Assembly (NCBI RefSeq): GCF_018861065.1
Contig: NZ_JAHKQO010000025.1
Span: 1 to 59,194 of the forward strand
Source of the DNA: Paraglaciecola arctica
Lineage (GTDB): Bacteria > Pseudomonadota > Gammaproteobacteria > Enterobacterales > Alteromonadaceae
Length of the DNA stretch: 59,194 bases
Direction of reading: 5' to 3'
The translations under genes and the position numbers were made by a program. The notes under the pieces were generated by a model, which worked only from the letters and a program-made list of their open reading frames with translations, did not search any database and had not been told where the DNA came from. This document shows positions 17,218 to 27,063 of this stretch, in pieces (the first letter of the stretch is position 1; the number at the start of each line of letters is the position of its first letter).

Positions 17218-20034
17218 ATGAGTGATTATAAACATACCTTAAATTTGCCTGAAACCGAGTTTCCAATGCGAGGCAATTTGGCTCAGCGCGAGCCAAAAAT
17301 GCTAAAGCAATGGACAGATAAAAAGCTCTATCAGCAAATTCGTGTCGCCAAAAAAGGCCAGACGCCTTTTATTTTGCATGATGGCCCTCCCTATGCGAAT
17401 GGTGATATTCATATTGGTCACGCAGTCAATAAAATCCTAAAAGACATTATTGTAAAAGCTAAAACCTTATCAGACTTTGACGCGCCTTACGTGCCTGGCT
17501 GGGATTGTCACGGTTTACCTATTGAATTGATGGTAGAAAAAAAGGTCGGCAAGCCTGGTAAAAAAGTCACTGCTGCGGAATTTAGACAAAAATGCCGCGA
17601 CTATGCCGAGAAACAAATTGCCGGTCAAAAAGCGGACTTTATTCGTTTAGGCGTGTTGGGGGAATGGGATAAGCCATACAAGACAATGGACTTTAGTTCT
17701 GAAGCTAATATTATTCGCGAACTTGGCCTTATTGTGCGTTCTGGGCACCTTGAAAAAGGTTTTAAACCTGTGCATTGGTGTACCGATTGTGGTTCAGCGC
17801 TAGCCGAAGCAGAAGTCGAATACCAAGATAAAAACTCTCCTTCTATTGATGTGCGTTTTAAAGCAGATGATCCAGCAGCGCTAGCAAAGTGTTTCTCAGC
17901 TGAGATTGATGGAGAGGTATCTGTTGCTATCTGGACTACTACGCCTTGGACATTGCCTGCAAACCGTGCGGTATGTGTGCATCCAGAGCTTGAATATAGT
18001 TTAGTGAAAGTGACGTCAGATTCTGCTCAAGAATACTTAGTATTGGCAAAGGATTTGGTGGATGATTGCATGCAGCGCTTTGGGTTTGAAAATTTCGAAA
18101 CCATTGGAGTATGTAAGGGCCAAGACTTAGAAAACGTAAAACTACAACATGCGTTTTATGATTTTACTGTCCCCTTAATTTTAGGTGACCACGTGACCAC
18201 TGAGTCGGGTACAGGTTGTGTTCATACTGCACCTGGCCACGGTGTTGACGATTTTAATGTAGGTAAAAATTACGGCTTAGAAGTCGCCAACCCCGTTGGT
18301 GCTAATGGCGTGTATTTAGAAGGTACAGAGCTATTTGCTGGTGAGCATGTATTTAAAGCTAACGATCATGTTGTAGAAGTACTAAAAGAACATGGTGCCT
18401 TGCTGCATCATCATGTTTATAACCATAGTTATCCCCATTGCTGGCGTCACAAAACGCCTATTATCTTCCGTGCTACGCCTCAGTGGTTCGTAAGCATGGA
18501 TAAAAATGGCCTGCGTAAACAATCGATAGAGGAAATTCACAAAACTCAGTGGATCCCGGAATGGGGCGAAAGTCGTATTGAGACTATGGTGGCAGGTCGA
18601 CCAGACTGGTGTATTTCGAGGCAGCGTACATGGGGTGTACCCATTGCTTTGTTTGTGCATAAAGATACTGGCGAATTGCACCCACGTACCGACGAGTTAA
18701 TTGAGCAAGTAGCTCAATTAGTAGAGCAAAAAGGCATTCAAGCCTGGTGGGATGTTGATCCAGAGGCACTATTGGGCTCAGATGCGGACACCTTTGTAAA
18801 GGTGCCAGATACTTTAGACGTATGGTTTGATTCAGGTGTAACTCATTATTTTGTTGTGGACAAACGTGACGATATCCCTGCAAGTGCTGATCTATACCTA
18901 GAAGGCTCAGATCAACATAGAGGTTGGTTTATGTCTTCATTAATGACGTCTGTTGCCACCAAAGGGCATGCACCTTACAAACAAGTCCTCACTCATGGAT
19001 TTACCGTTGACGGTGAAGGCAAAAAGATGTCTAAGTCATTAGGCAATACAATTGCACCGCAGCAAGTGACCGGAAAGTTAGGAGCAGATATTTTAAGATT
19101 GTGGGTTGCTTCTACCGATTATCGAAGTGAAATTGCAGTATCTGATGAAATCTTAAATCGTTCAGCCGATGCCTATCGCCGTATTCGTAACACTGCTCGG
19201 TTTTTGTTAGCCAATTTAAATGGTTTTGATCCCAGCAAAGATCTCGTTGCTATTGACGATATGGTTGAACTAGACAAATGGGCTGTGGGGCGTGCTTATA
19301 GTATTCAGCAAGAGATCATTCAAGCTTACGAAAATTATGACATGTTAGTTGTTAGTCAAAAACTTATGCAGTTTTGCTCGATTGAACTAGGCAGTTTTTA
19401 TTTAGATATCATCAAAGATAGACAGTACACCGCAAAAGGCGACAGCCATGCACGTCGCTCATGTCAAAGTGCTTTGTACCATATCATTGAAGCGTTAGTA
19501 CGTTGGATGGCACCGATTACTAGCTTCACTGCTCAGGAATTGTGGCAAGAAATGCCATGGCAGCAAGACGAGTTTGTTTTTACTGGTAAATGGTACAGCG
19601 GATTACAAGAAGTGAGTTTATCAGGTGATTTTGACAATGATTTTTGGCAGCAGGTATTAACGGTTAAAAATGAAGTAAACCGTTGTATTGAAGTGACCCG
19701 AAAAGAAGGCAAAATCAAAGGATCATTGCAAGCCGAAGTAACCTTGTACGTCAACAGTGAATTGCAAAGTCTGTTATGTAAATTAGAAGACGAACTACGA
19801 TTTGTATTGATAACTTCTGCAGCGAAAGTGGTTGAATATTCTGACGCGCCTTCAGAGGCAATGGCGACAGAACTTGAAGGTTTGGCAGTATCTGTGAACG
19901 TATCTAGCGCGCAAAAATGTAGCCGTTGTTGGCATCATAGAGAAGATGTGGGTAATCATGCTGCTCACCCTGAATTGTGTGATCGCTGTGTAGAAAATGT
20001 CGAAGGTGAAGGCGAGAAGCGCGCCTATGCGTAA
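17218..20034 (+). CDS. ileS: Isoleucyl-tRNA synthetase
   Basis: This class I synthetase charges tRNA-Ile. At 938 residues it has the bacterial type-1 length. The HIGH motif is in [16 protein letters not shown], the editing domain carries [14 protein letters not shown] and [12 protein letters not shown], the KMSKS loop is [13 protein letters not shown], and a C-terminal zinc finger CSRCWHH...CDRC is intact. It lies 40 bases after ribF and overlaps lspA by eight bases. Confidence 0.97.
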   Translation: MSDYKHTLNLPETEFPMRGNLAQREPKMLKQWTDKKLYQQIRVAKKGQTPFILHDGPPYANGDIHIGHAVNKILKDIIVKAKTLSDFDAPYVPGWDCHGLPIELMVEKKVGKPGKKVTAAEFRQKCRDYAEKQIAGQKADFIRLGVLGEWDKPYKTMDFSSEANIIRELGLIVRSGHLEKGFKPVHWCTDCGSALAEAEVEYQDKNSPSIDVRFKADDPAALAKCFSAEIDGEVSVAIWTTTPWTLPANRAVCVHPELEYSLVKVTSDSAQEYLVLAKDLVDDCMQRFGFENFETIGVCKGQDLENVKLQHAFYDFTVPLILGDHVTTESGTGCVHTAPGHGVDDFNVGKNYGLEVANPVGANGVYLEGTELFAGEHVFKANDHVVEVLKEHGALLHHHVYNHSYPHCWRHKTPIIFRATPQWFVSMDKNGLRKQSIEEIHKTQWIPEWGESRIETMVAGRPDWCISRQRTWGVPIALFVHKDTGELHPRTDELIEQVAQLVEQKGIQAWWDVDPEALLGSDADTFVKVPDTLDVWFDSGVTHYFVVDKRDDIPASADLYLEGSDQHRGWFMSSLMTSVATKGHAPYKQVLTHGFTVDGEGKKMSKSLGNTIAPQQVTGKLGADILRLWVASTDYRSEIAVSDEILNRSADAYRRIRNTARFLLANLNGFDPSKDLVAIDDMVELDKWAVGRAYSIQQEIIQAYENYDMLVVSQKLMQFCSIELGSFYLDIIKDRQYTAKGDSHARRSCQSALYHIIEALVRWMAPITSFTAQELWQEMPWQQDEFVFTGKWYSGLQEVSLSGDFDNDFWQQVLTVKNEVNRCIEVTRKEGKIKGSLQAEVTLYVNSELQSLLCKLEDELRFVLITSAAKVVEYSDAPSEAMATELEGLAVSVNVSSAQKCSRCWHHREDVGNHAAHPELCDRCVENVEGEGEKRAYA

Positions 20035-20521
20035 TTTGTTTACGCAAACCGGATGGCGTTTTTTATGGTTGTCGGTATTGGTTCTGGTACTTGATCAATA
20101 TACTAAAAACTTGGTCTTAGAGAACATCGAGTTGTATCAGGCGATACAAGTGTTACCGTTTTTTAATTTGACCCATGTTTATAATTACGGTGCCGCCTTT
20201 AGCTTTTTACATGATGCTGGTGGCTGGCAACGTTGGTTTTTTACGATTATTGCCTTTGCCGTTAGTGCTTTAGTGTTGTGGTGGCTAAAACAAACCACTA
20301 AAGAACAAATAATTTTACCCGTGGCTTTTAGTCTTATCATAGGTGGTGCAATTGGCAACGCTATTGATCGATTAATTTATGGTTACGTAATAGATTTTTT
20401 GGTGTTGTATTATCAAGATTGGTATTGGCCCGCATTTAACGTGGCTGACAGTGCTATTTGTATAGGTGCCGTTTTGTTGATAGTGGATATGTTTAAAAAT
20501 AAAGAGGAAAGGCATGCCTGA
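20027..20521 (+). CDS. lspA: Signal peptidase II (prolipoprotein)
   Basis: LspA cleaves lipoprotein signal peptides in the inner membrane after diacylglyceryl transfer. The 164-residue protein has four transmembrane helices and both catalytic Asp motifs, [10 protein letters not shown] and FNVADSAI. The ATG at 20027 overlaps the end of ileS by eight bases, and its stop overlaps fkpB by eight, so translation is coupled along the operon. The window encodes lipoproteins (DUF3192, lipase-like) that would be its substrates. Confidence 0.95.
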   Translation: MRNLFTQTGWRFLWLSVLVLVLDQYTKNLVLENIELYQAIQVLPFFNLTHVYNYGAAFSFLHDAGGWQRWFFTIIAFAVSALVLWWLKQTTKEQIILPVAFSLIIGGAIGNAIDRLIYGYVIDFLVLYYQDWYWPAFNVADSAICIGAVLLIVDMFKNKEERHA

Positions 20522-20960
20522 GTTGCAGCAAAACTTGATAAAACAAGGTAGTGAAGTGGTGTTGCACTTCGATCTTAAATTGGCCGATGGCTCTGCCGCT
20601 GACAGTACTAGAGTCAATGATAAACCCGCTAAATTAGTGATAGGTGACGGTAGCCTAACGCTTAATTTTGAAGATTGTCTATTAGGCTTACAAGCTGGTG
20701 ATAAAAAGTCATTTACCTTAGAAGCCAATGATGCTTTTGGTATGCCCAATCCAGATAACTTACATCATCTAGAACGCAGTAAATTTAGTAAAGATACACC
20801 GGCCGAAGAAGGTATGATTATCGCGTTTACTCAACCGGATGGCACCGAATTGCCAGGCATAGTGCGAGAGGTCACAGGAGATTCAGTCACTGTAGATTTT
20901 AATCATCCTTTGGCAGGTCAGGTGATTACTTTTGATGTAGAAATACTGTCAGTTAACTAG
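20514..20960 (+). CDS. fkpB: FKBP-type peptidyl-prolyl cis-trans isomerase (SlpA)
   Basis: This 148-residue cytoplasmic FKBP with inserted flap domain has VVLHFDLKLADGSAADSTR, GDGSLTLNFEDCLLGLQAGDKKSF and VDFNHPLAGQVITFDVEI. The last of these is the conserved SlyD/SlpA end of the FKBP domain. There is no His-rich tail, so it is FkpB rather than SlyD. It overlaps lspA by eight bases and precedes ispH by 20, as in E. coli. Confidence 0.94.
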   Translation: MPELQQNLIKQGSEVVLHFDLKLADGSAADSTRVNDKPAKLVIGDGSLTLNFEDCLLGLQAGDKKSFTLEANDAFGMPNPDNLHHLERSKFSKDTPAEEGMIIAFTQPDGTELPGIVREVTGDSVTVDFNHPLAGQVITFDVEILSVN

Positions 20961-20980
20961 AAAAGTAGGAAGGAATAACT

Positions 20981-21925
20981 ATGCAGATTCATCTTGCTAA
21001 TCCACGAGGTTTTTGCGCCGGTGTTGACCGTGCGATTATCATTGTAGAGCGTGCTTTGGAAATGTTTCCAGCACCTATTTTTGTGCGCCATGAAGTGGTA
21101 CATAATAAATTTGTGGTCGACGGTCTCAAAGAGCGTGGTGCGGTTTTTGTAGATGAATTATCGGAAGTACCTGATGACAGTATTGTTATTTTTTCGGCTC
21201 ATGGTGTATCACAAGCGGTACGCACTGAAGCTGACTCCCGAGGTTTAAAGGTATTTGATGCTACTTGTCCTTTAGTGACCAAAGTCCATATGGAAGTGAT
21301 GCGCGCCAGCAAGAAAGGTACAGAATGTATTTTGATTGGCCATCACGGGCACCCAGAAGTCGAGGGTACAATGGGGCAATATGATAATACTAAGGGCGGA
21401 ATATACTTGGTGGAATCGGTTGAAGATGTAGCCAAACTATCAGTTAAAGATCCGTCCCAGCTTTATTATTGTAGTCAAACCACGTTGTCAGTAGATGATA
21501 CGGCTGAAGTGATTGATGCCTTGAGGTCGCAGTTTCCCGCCATTGAAGGTCCGCGTAAAGATGATATTTGTTATGCCACTCAAAATCGCCAAGATTCTGT
21601 GAGGGAATTATCCGCTGATTGTGATTTATTGTTAGTGGTAGGCGCACAGAATAGTTCAAACTCTAATCGCCTTAGAGAATTAGCTGAGAAAATTGGAGCC
21701 ACGGCTTATCTAATTGCTGATGCTAATTGTATACAACAGTCGTGGCTCAATAATGTCAAAAATATTGGTGTGACCGCTGGAGCATCCGCACCCGAGATAT
21801 TGGTGCAAGGGGTGGTTAATCGATTAAAAGAGTGGGGGGCCAGTGCCGCAATAGAAAGAGTGGGGCGCGAAGAAAATATTGAATTTGCTGTTCCTAAGGA
21901 GTTAAGGGTTAAGAACCTTTCTTAA
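20981..21925 (+). CDS. ispH: 4-hydroxy-3-methylbut-2-enyl diphosphate reductase
   Basis: IspH is the last enzyme of the MEP isoprenoid pathway and makes IPP and DMAPP using an iron-sulfur cluster. The 314-residue protein has the three cluster Cys in [18 protein letters not shown] and [10 protein letters not shown], plus the acid/base segment [13 protein letters not shown]. The ATG follows AGGAAGGAA. It ends the ribF operon. The adjoining minor pilin genes match the Pseudomonas lytB-pilin arrangement. Confidence 0.97.
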   Translation: MQIHLANPRGFCAGVDRAIIIVERALEMFPAPIFVRHEVVHNKFVVDGLKERGAVFVDELSEVPDDSIVIFSAHGVSQAVRTEADSRGLKVFDATCPLVTKVHMEVMRASKKGTECILIGHHGHPEVEGTMGQYDNTKGGIYLVESVEDVAKLSVKDPSQLYYCSQTTLSVDDTAEVIDALRSQFPAIEGPRKDDICYATQNRQDSVRELSADCDLLLVVGAQNSSNSNRLRELAEKIGATAYLIADANCIQQSWLNNVKNIGVTAGASAPEILVQGVVNRLKEWGASAAIERVGREENIEFAVPKELRVKNLS

Positions 21926-21941
21926 CTTTTTGTTAGATACC

Positions 21942-21965
21942 CCTAGTTTACAACTGCAAACTAGG
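21942..21965. terminator. Hairpin between ispH and the convergent pilin-like gene
   Basis: CCTAGTTT and AAACTAGG form a perfect 8-bp stem with an 8-base loop between convergent genes. No clear T-run follows on either strand. Confidence 0.5.
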
Positions 21966-21969
21966 TCAT

Positions 21970-22386
21970 TCATAAAAAACAATCAGCTGGGGTTTTATTT
22001 AAAGACTGATCAATTTGTATTGATAAACATTTTTCATCCGCTAACTGACTACCTTTCGCATTGGCGCTAATTCTATAGGTTGTTGCCGACACATCACTTA
22101 CCACAAAAGTATAATACTCACTTTCAGGAAGACTAAGCTGCTCGGTTTTAGCGTAACTTATATTGTCTAATCGAAATGACTCTTGTTGTATTTTAAGTCG
22201 CAGTAATTGCGTAATTCCATCGCCTCTCCTAGACGCCAAAATTTGCTGTTGAAAAGATGGAAAAATAAGAGTCGCCAACACCCCTATAATAATCACTACC
22301 ACCATTAGTTCAATCAAAGTAATACCGAGTTGTGTTCGAAATTCTAAGTGAATATGCGAGGTTATTTTCTTTTTGTACGAAAGCAT
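21970..22386 (-). CDS. Type IV pilin-like protein (PilE/minor pilin type)
   Basis: This protein of about 138 residues has a long basic leader followed by the prepilin peptidase site G-ITLIELMVVVIIIGVLA, including the conserved Glu+5, then a C-terminal globular part with two Cys (KC...DCFL), the usual disulfide-loop pattern. I chose ATG 22384-22386 because AAGGGA sits six bases upstream; in-frame ATGs further upstream give longer leaders. Uniquely in the cluster it is on the - strand, divergent from the FimT-like gene at 22489. The fold is clear, but which pilin it replaces is not. Confidence 0.85.
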   Translation of the reverse strand: MLSYKKKITSHIHLEFRTQLGITLIELMVVVIIIGVLATLIFPSFQQQILASRRGDGITQLLRLKIQQESFRLDNISYAKTEQLSLPESEYYTFVVSDVSATTYRISANAKGSQLADEKCLSIQIDQSLNKTPADCFL

Positions 22387-22488
22387 AATCATTCCCTTTT
22401 TATGCGTTTTCAAAAATCTGAACTATATTGACTTTAAAGGATTTGATTATAGGCCAAAATTAATTTGGTGCTAAGTAAGGAGGCTAAT

Positions 22489-23007
22489 ATGCACAATCAT
22501 TCCGGTCTTACACTCTTAGAATTACTCATCACCATCTCTATTTTAGTGCTTGTGGTGTCGCTCGGTGCCCCAGCAATCAATTCAATACAAAAGAATATGC
22601 AGTTAAAAGCGGCTGCTGAAACCAGTTATTTTGCCTTTCAGCAGGCCAGAGTCGCAGCGATTACTCAAAGTATAGATGTGACGGTTGCAATTCGTCCCAA
22701 TGCTAACTGGTGCGCTGCATTGAGCGATAGCGGACTATGTGACTGTTCTGTTTCAAACGATTGTACCCTCAATGGTGTAGAGCAAAAAGTGAATTTTTCA
22801 GATTACCCTTTTGTCAGTATCTACAAGGTGACATTTGGCGATGACAACATAGCGGTATTTGATTCCAATAGGGGCATGGCAATGGGTCATGCGGGATCTG
22901 TAGTATTTGGCGATGGTGATAAACAACTTAAATTGATTTTGAGTAATATGGGGCGAGTTAGAATTTGTGCCGTCGCAAGCAGACTTGGAGGATATGAGGC
23001 GTGTTAG
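22489..23007 (+). CDS. GspH/FimT-family pseudopilin
   Basis: This 172-residue minor pilin has a prepilin site HSG-LTLLELLITISILVLVVSLGAP and a GspH-type C-terminal beta domain with several Cys (ALSDSGLCDCSVSNDC). FimT/FimU-type proteins prime type IV pilus assembly, and some bind DNA. ATG 22489 is preceded by AAGGAGG, so the longer in-frame TTG/GTG starts are unlikely. The stop overlaps the next pilin gene. It begins the first of two pseudopilin sets. Confidence 0.88.
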   Translation: MHNHSGLTLLELLITISILVLVVSLGAPAINSIQKNMQLKAAAETSYFAFQQARVAAITQSIDVTVAIRPNANWCAALSDSGLCDCSVSNDCTLNGVEQKVNFSDYPFVSIYKVTFGDDNIAVFDSNRGMAMGHAGSVVFGDGDKQLKLILSNMGRVRICAVASRLGGYEAC

Positions 23008-23630
23008 TGCTACGGTTAAAGCAAGTTGGCAATAGTTTAGTCGAATTAATGATTGCCATGACATTAGGACTCGCCTCCATTACAGCAATGGCATCCTTAG
23101 TTGGCCATGGCATTGGGTTAAACTCGAGCCTACTTGCAAAATCAAGATTAGAGGAGGAGGTTAGTGCCGTTGTTGCCGTGTTAAGTCATGATCTTAAACG
23201 AGCAGGCTACTATGCTCACACCGATCAGTTCGTTAAAAATCCTACAACAGTTTCAAATCCCTTTGATAACAGTGTAAAGATCGCAGCCTACCCATCTGAG
23301 GCCGCCAATAGCTGTATTAACTTCGCCTACGACCGCAATCAAAATGGGGTCCTAGATACTTCTCCATCAAATGAAAATTATGGTTATCGTCTAAAAGATA
23401 GAGCGATAGAAATTCGTCTGAATGGCGCCGCATGTGATGAGTCTGGTTGGCATGACTTAACTGATCCACAAGTTGTTCAGGTAATGATGTTCGCCCTATC
23501 AATCGAAAAAAACACTGTGCAGCAAATTGTTCAAACTCGGGTCAATATTGATTTACAAGCGCGATTAAAAAAACACCCTGAAATATCCCGTCGAATCACA
23601 ACTCACATTTTAATTGAAAATTATGAATAA
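23001..23630 (+). CDS. PilW-like minor pilin (extra set)
   Basis: This 209-residue protein has prepilin site GN-SLVELMIAMTLGLASITAMAS with leader LVLRLKQVG. Like PilW it continues with a long helix (LLAKSRLEEEVSAVVAVLSHDLKRAGYY), where SHDLKRAGYY matches the PilW L-R/K-D-L-x-x-A-G-Y pattern. The start is GTG 23001, behind GGAGG, overlapping the preceding gene by seven bases. It is a paralogue of the canonical PilW at 26206, but the two are clearly diverged. Confidence 0.8.
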   Translation: MLVLRLKQVGNSLVELMIAMTLGLASITAMASLVGHGIGLNSSLLAKSRLEEEVSAVVAVLSHDLKRAGYYAHTDQFVKNPTTVSNPFDNSVKIAAYPSEAANSCINFAYDRNQNGVLDTSPSNENYGYRLKDRAIEIRLNGAACDESGWHDLTDPQVVQVMMFALSIEKNTVQQIVQTRVNIDLQARLKKHPEISRRITTHILIENYE

Positions 23631-24750
23631 GTGGCGCATTGAAGACTCGGAAAATCTTTCTAACCAAAAGGGAGCAGCAATATTACTGACAGTGGTTTTA
23701 TTGTTGATCATGGTGACATTGGTTACGTTATACACCGGAAAAATTCAATCATTCGAACATCAAATATTGCTCAATACACAAAACCAAGTAAGAGCTCAAG
23801 CAACGGCTAAAGCCGCTCTAAACCAAGGTTTGGCAAAGCTTAACGTAGATAAAGCTTGGTTGGGTGCGCAAGTGTCTGGAAGTTTAGACGATAACAGTTC
23901 TTTTACTGTTTCCGCTATGAGTGAAAACTTACCAGGTAATCGCAAACTTGTTACTTTGACTGCTAGCGGCAAGTCAGCTGATGGTTTAGCTAACGCCAAA
24001 ATCATAGAGCAATCTTTGGTTTACCCGATACTGTTTAATCCTCCTCCAGCGCCACTTATGGTGAAACACGGCTTTAATCATGATGGTGAGTTTGAAATCG
24101 CTCTAAATCCAGATGGTTTAGGTCTTTCCGCTCCATTTTCAATATGGTCTGATTCTGCCATTGTCCTAACTGGTACTAACCATCATAGCTGTACTTTGAG
24201 CGCTTTTAATGAAGGAAATTGTGAAACCAACAGTTACTCGAACCCCAGTAATAAGCTGGCAGATATACAAGACGCCTCAACTTCTTTTCCGGTAGATGTT
24301 TTAAGCTATTTGTTTAATATTTCATCCGTAGAGTGGATGTTGTTACAACAACAAGCTGACTTTGTCTTTAACAACTGTGACAGTTTAGATATAGGAAGTT
24401 GGGGCTTTATATGGATTGAAGGTGATTGTGTAGTGAGTGCCAGTACGCAACTTGGAACTGATTCAGAACCCCTTATCTTAATTGTTTTTGACGGTAACGT
24501 TGAGTTTCATTCTGACGTGGTTATGTATGGACTCTTGATTGCCCATAAACCTTTAAGCTCTTTGAAAAACCTCGATATAAATATGCAAACCGACAGTGCT
24601 GTATTTGGGGCGATTGTCGCCAATTATGAGTTGGGAACCACAAGCGATTTAACTCGAGTGGTATTTAATGCTGACGTGATGCACCAATTGCAACACAGTA
24701 AAAAGTTGCAACGAGTGGCTCGAGTACCTGGCAGTTGGCGCGATTTTTAG
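23623..24750 (+). CDS. PilX-like minor pilin with long C-terminal domain (extra set)
   Basis: The N terminus (KG-AAILLTVVLLLIMVTLVTLYTGKI) resembles PilX, which lacks the usual Glu+5. At 375 residues it is about twice the length of the canonical PilX at 27060 (193 residues). The added C-terminal part (residues about 150-350) contains LILIVFDGNVEFHSDVVMYG and GAIVANYELG. This looks like the strand-rich GliVA-type repeats of surface pseudopilins. ATG 23623 overlaps the previous gene by eight bases. The stop abuts the next ATG directly. Confidence 0.75.
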   Translation: MNKWRIEDSENLSNQKGAAILLTVVLLLIMVTLVTLYTGKIQSFEHQILLNTQNQVRAQATAKAALNQGLAKLNVDKAWLGAQVSGSLDDNSSFTVSAMSENLPGNRKLVTLTASGKSADGLANAKIIEQSLVYPILFNPPPAPLMVKHGFNHDGEFEIALNPDGLGLSAPFSIWSDSAIVLTGTNHHSCTLSAFNEGNCETNSYSNPSNKLADIQDASTSFPVDVLSYLFNISSVEWMLLQQQADFVFNNCDSLDIGSWGFIWIEGDCVVSASTQLGTDSEPLILIVFDGNVEFHSDVVMYGLLIAHKPLSSLKNLDINMQTDSAVFGAIVANYELGTTSDLTRVVFNADVMHQLQHSKKLQRVARVPGSWRDF

Positions 24751-25332
24751 ATGAATATTAATATGTTTAATCAACAAGGATTTTCCCTAATTGAGGTGAC
24801 AGTCGCTTCTCTAATTATTATGTTAGGAGTGACCGGTTACGTCACGTTACAAAGTGAATACGTGGTGACAAATAACCAACTCAATCTGCGCGCAGTGGCG
24901 TTAAACCTTGCTCAACAAAAACTAACAGATTTAGGCTATTTTCAGCACCTAAGTCATGTCGAAGGCACCTCCTCGTTCCAGAATATTGCCAATAATATGG
25001 GTGGCAGTATCCCCTCAGGGGAGAGTAGTATAGCGATGACTAGCGGGGAGAACTTGCAAACATATGATACACAATGGAAAGTCGAGAATTTGTACTACGT
25101 AGACACCAATTTTGATGATGTTGCGGATAGTTGGGTGAAACTAGGTTCCCCTTTTTTTCCAGTAAAATTGCCGCGAAATGCCGATCTTAAGAATGTTCAG
25201 GTTACGGTTTCTTGGCTTGATTCTAATGGAGATCCCAAAAAAATCGACATTTTTGGTAGTATTGCGCCGATTGAACCGGCACAAAGCTTTCAAACGAAAT
25301 ACCGCTTAACAAGCGCTCTTGCTGTTCCATAG
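24751..25332 (+). CDS. PilV-like minor pilin (extra set)
   Basis: This 193-residue protein has a classic prepilin site QQG-FSLIEVTVASLIIMLGVTGYVTLQSEY, then a C-terminal globular domain with DTQWKVENLYYVDTNFDDVADSW. PilV/MshD-like proteins share this form. It begins immediately after the stop of the PilX-like gene, so the four genes FimT-PilW-PilX-PilV (22489-25332) form one operon. A gap of 232 bases, presumably with a promoter, separates it from the second set. Confidence 0.82.
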   Translation: MNINMFNQQGFSLIEVTVASLIIMLGVTGYVTLQSEYVVTNNQLNLRAVALNLAQQKLTDLGYFQHLSHVEGTSSFQNIANNMGGSIPSGESSIAMTSGENLQTYDTQWKVENLYYVDTNFDDVADSWVKLGSPFFPVKLPRNADLKNVQVTVSWLDSNGDPKKIDIFGSIAPIEPAQSFQTKYRLTSALAVP

Positions 25333-25564
25333 TTATCTGAAAATCAAATATTTACTAAAGACAATCTACGCTGTTAGCCATTGAACTAAGCTATAGTTTC
25401 TTGATTCAAAAACAATTGTTGTAATATTTCCTAATAATAAGATAAAAAAATATACCTTTATCCCTGCACTGATAACCTAATACTTTATATTTTTAGCTAA
25501 CATACTAGTCATAGATATATCTGGATGGTTAGTCGAATATTAATATTGATGGTTTGCAACTAGA

Positions 25565-26209
25565 GTGAGAAAAAGCGTGAAGAGCCTGCCCCAAAAATTG
25601 AATGTAAACAGTCAACAAGGTGTTGGCATGATTGAAGTGCTGGTTACTTTATTCATTTTATCTGTTGGCTTACTCGGTGTTGCATATTTACAGTTTGTTG
25701 GATCATTTACAAATTCTGAAGCCTTAAGTCGTTCACAATCAGTGTTAGTGGCTCAACAATTAACCGAACGTTTAAGAGCAAGCGCAGTGTTTTCTCCATT
25801 AGGTAAAGGGTTAGTGGTTCATAACGATTACTTTAACGAGGAGTTGTATAACTTTTCCGGCATGACTTGTACCGCAGGTCTGCCTCATGCTTGTTATTGT
25901 TTAGAACGACCAGACTCCATCCCTAACTGCAACGACAACGACTGTACCGCCTCTGAGTTGGCTGCTTTTGATGGTTACGAGGTTTCTTGCTCAGCCGTTG
26001 CTGCCAATCCAGAAATAGAAATTAGTTTAACATGTGAGTTGGATAACAACGCGGCTGATACAGATGCCTGTAGTGTTGGTTCCAAGCATATAGTGACCTT
26101 AAGTTGGCCAGTGGAAAATTGGCAAAATATCCAAAGAACCTTGAATGCAGATTGTAACGTTGATGAAACCATACCCCACGATTGTGTGACAGTGGATGTG
26201 ACTTTATGA
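25565..26209 (+). CDS. pilV: Type IV pilus minor pilin PilV
   Basis: This 214-residue protein carries QQG-VGMIEVLVTLFILSVGLLGVAYLQ, the typical PilV opening with Glu+5, followed by AQQLTERLRASAVF. The C-terminal domain is Cys-rich (ACYCLERPDSIPNCNDNDC) and suggests several disulfides. The start may be GTG 25565 or GTG 25577; neither has a strong ribosome site. It heads the operon pilV-pilW-pilX-pilY1-pilE, with four-base overlaps at most junctions. Its protein joins the priming complex at the pilus tip. Confidence 0.88.
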   Translation: MRKSVKSLPQKLNVNSQQGVGMIEVLVTLFILSVGLLGVAYLQFVGSFTNSEALSRSQSVLVAQQLTERLRASAVFSPLGKGLVVHNDYFNEELYNFSGMTCTAGLPHACYCLERPDSIPNCNDNDCTASELAAFDGYEVSCSAVAANPEIEISLTCELDNNAADTDACSVGSKHIVTLSWPVENWQNIQRTLNADCNVDETIPHDCVTVDVTL

Positions 26210-27063
26210 GAACTAGTAGTAACCAAAGTGGTTTTAGTCTTATTGAGTTGATGATATCCCTGACGCTGGGACTTATTGTGTCTGCCGCTGTCGTGCAAGT
26301 CATGATCAGCAACAATTCTACCGAACGGTTAAACAGGTCAATAGCATCTGCCCAAGAAAATGGACGTTTTATTATCGCTAGACTACGAAACGACCTCATC
26401 ATGACTGGGCGTTACGATATGTTGCGCCCTGAACTCAACAAAGATGTGGATATTGTTGTTGAGGCCGCTTTTGTTCAGAACAATCCTATCCCAATTGTGG
26501 GCGATTTTAGTAATGGGCTGACCAAAGGGGCCAAAGAAGGCGCTGATGCAACGAGTGATACTTTGATGGTTATGCTGCAAGGTACCCAAGATTGCCGTGG
26601 CGCTTCTCATGGTTACAACAATGAAGAGTTTTTAGTGGTTAACGAGTATTTTTTAGATGGCACCTCGCTAAAATGCAGAGGGTTTGATGGCAGAGTGTTA
26701 CGTGGCCTAAAGGCAGAGGTTGATGACGATACAGCCTACACTTTGTTAGATGATGTTTTTAGCTTTCAGGTTCAATATGGGATCACAGACAATATCGCGT
26801 CTCAAGACAACTCAGCTAGGCCGGTAAGGTTTATTGATGCCGATTCTCTAGGAGCAGAAAAAGCAGCTGGCGCCTTAGTTGTGGCGATTCGCGTAGCTGT
26901 TTTATTGAAAGCTGATTCTGATGTGATTATTAGTCCCGTTCCACAGTTTAAATTGCTCAACGAGGATTCGATTCAGCCCTCTGAAGCGAGGCTGTATAAA
27001 CAATTTGAAACCACAATCACTTTGCGTAATAGCAAAAATTTCGCTCGAAGTAGAAATATATGA
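26206..27063 (+). CDS. pilW: Type IV pilus minor pilin PilW
   Basis: This 285-residue protein has prepilin site QSG-FSLIELMISLTLGLIVSAAVVQVMISNN and the PilW motif SAQENGRFIIARLRNDLIMTGRY. The start overlaps the pilV stop as ATGA. The length and C-terminal RVAVLLKADSDV region match canonical PilW. Together with PilV, PilX, PilE and FimU-type proteins it forms the minor-pilin complex that recruits PilY1. Confidence 0.9.
   Translation: MRTSSNQSGFSLIELMISLTLGLIVSAAVVQVMISNNSTERLNRSIASAQENGRFIIARLRNDLIMTGRYDMLRPELNKDVDIVVEAAFVQNNPIPIVGDFSNGLTKGAKEGADATSDTLMVMLQGTQDCRGASHGYNNEEFLVVNEYFLDGTSLKCRGFDGRVLRGLKAEVDDDTAYTLLDDVFSFQVQYGITDNIASQDNSARPVRFIDADSLGAEKAAGALVVAIRVAVLLKADSDVIISPVPQFKLLNEDSIQPSEARLYKQFETTITLRNSKNFARSRNI

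Noticed and set aside
18382-18883. Long minus-strand frames inside ileS
   Set aside because: They are shadows of a strongly conserved gene and have no family pattern.
20372-20749. Minus-strand frame of 125 codons across lspA and fkpB
   Set aside because: It overlaps two well-supported genes and has no ribosome site.
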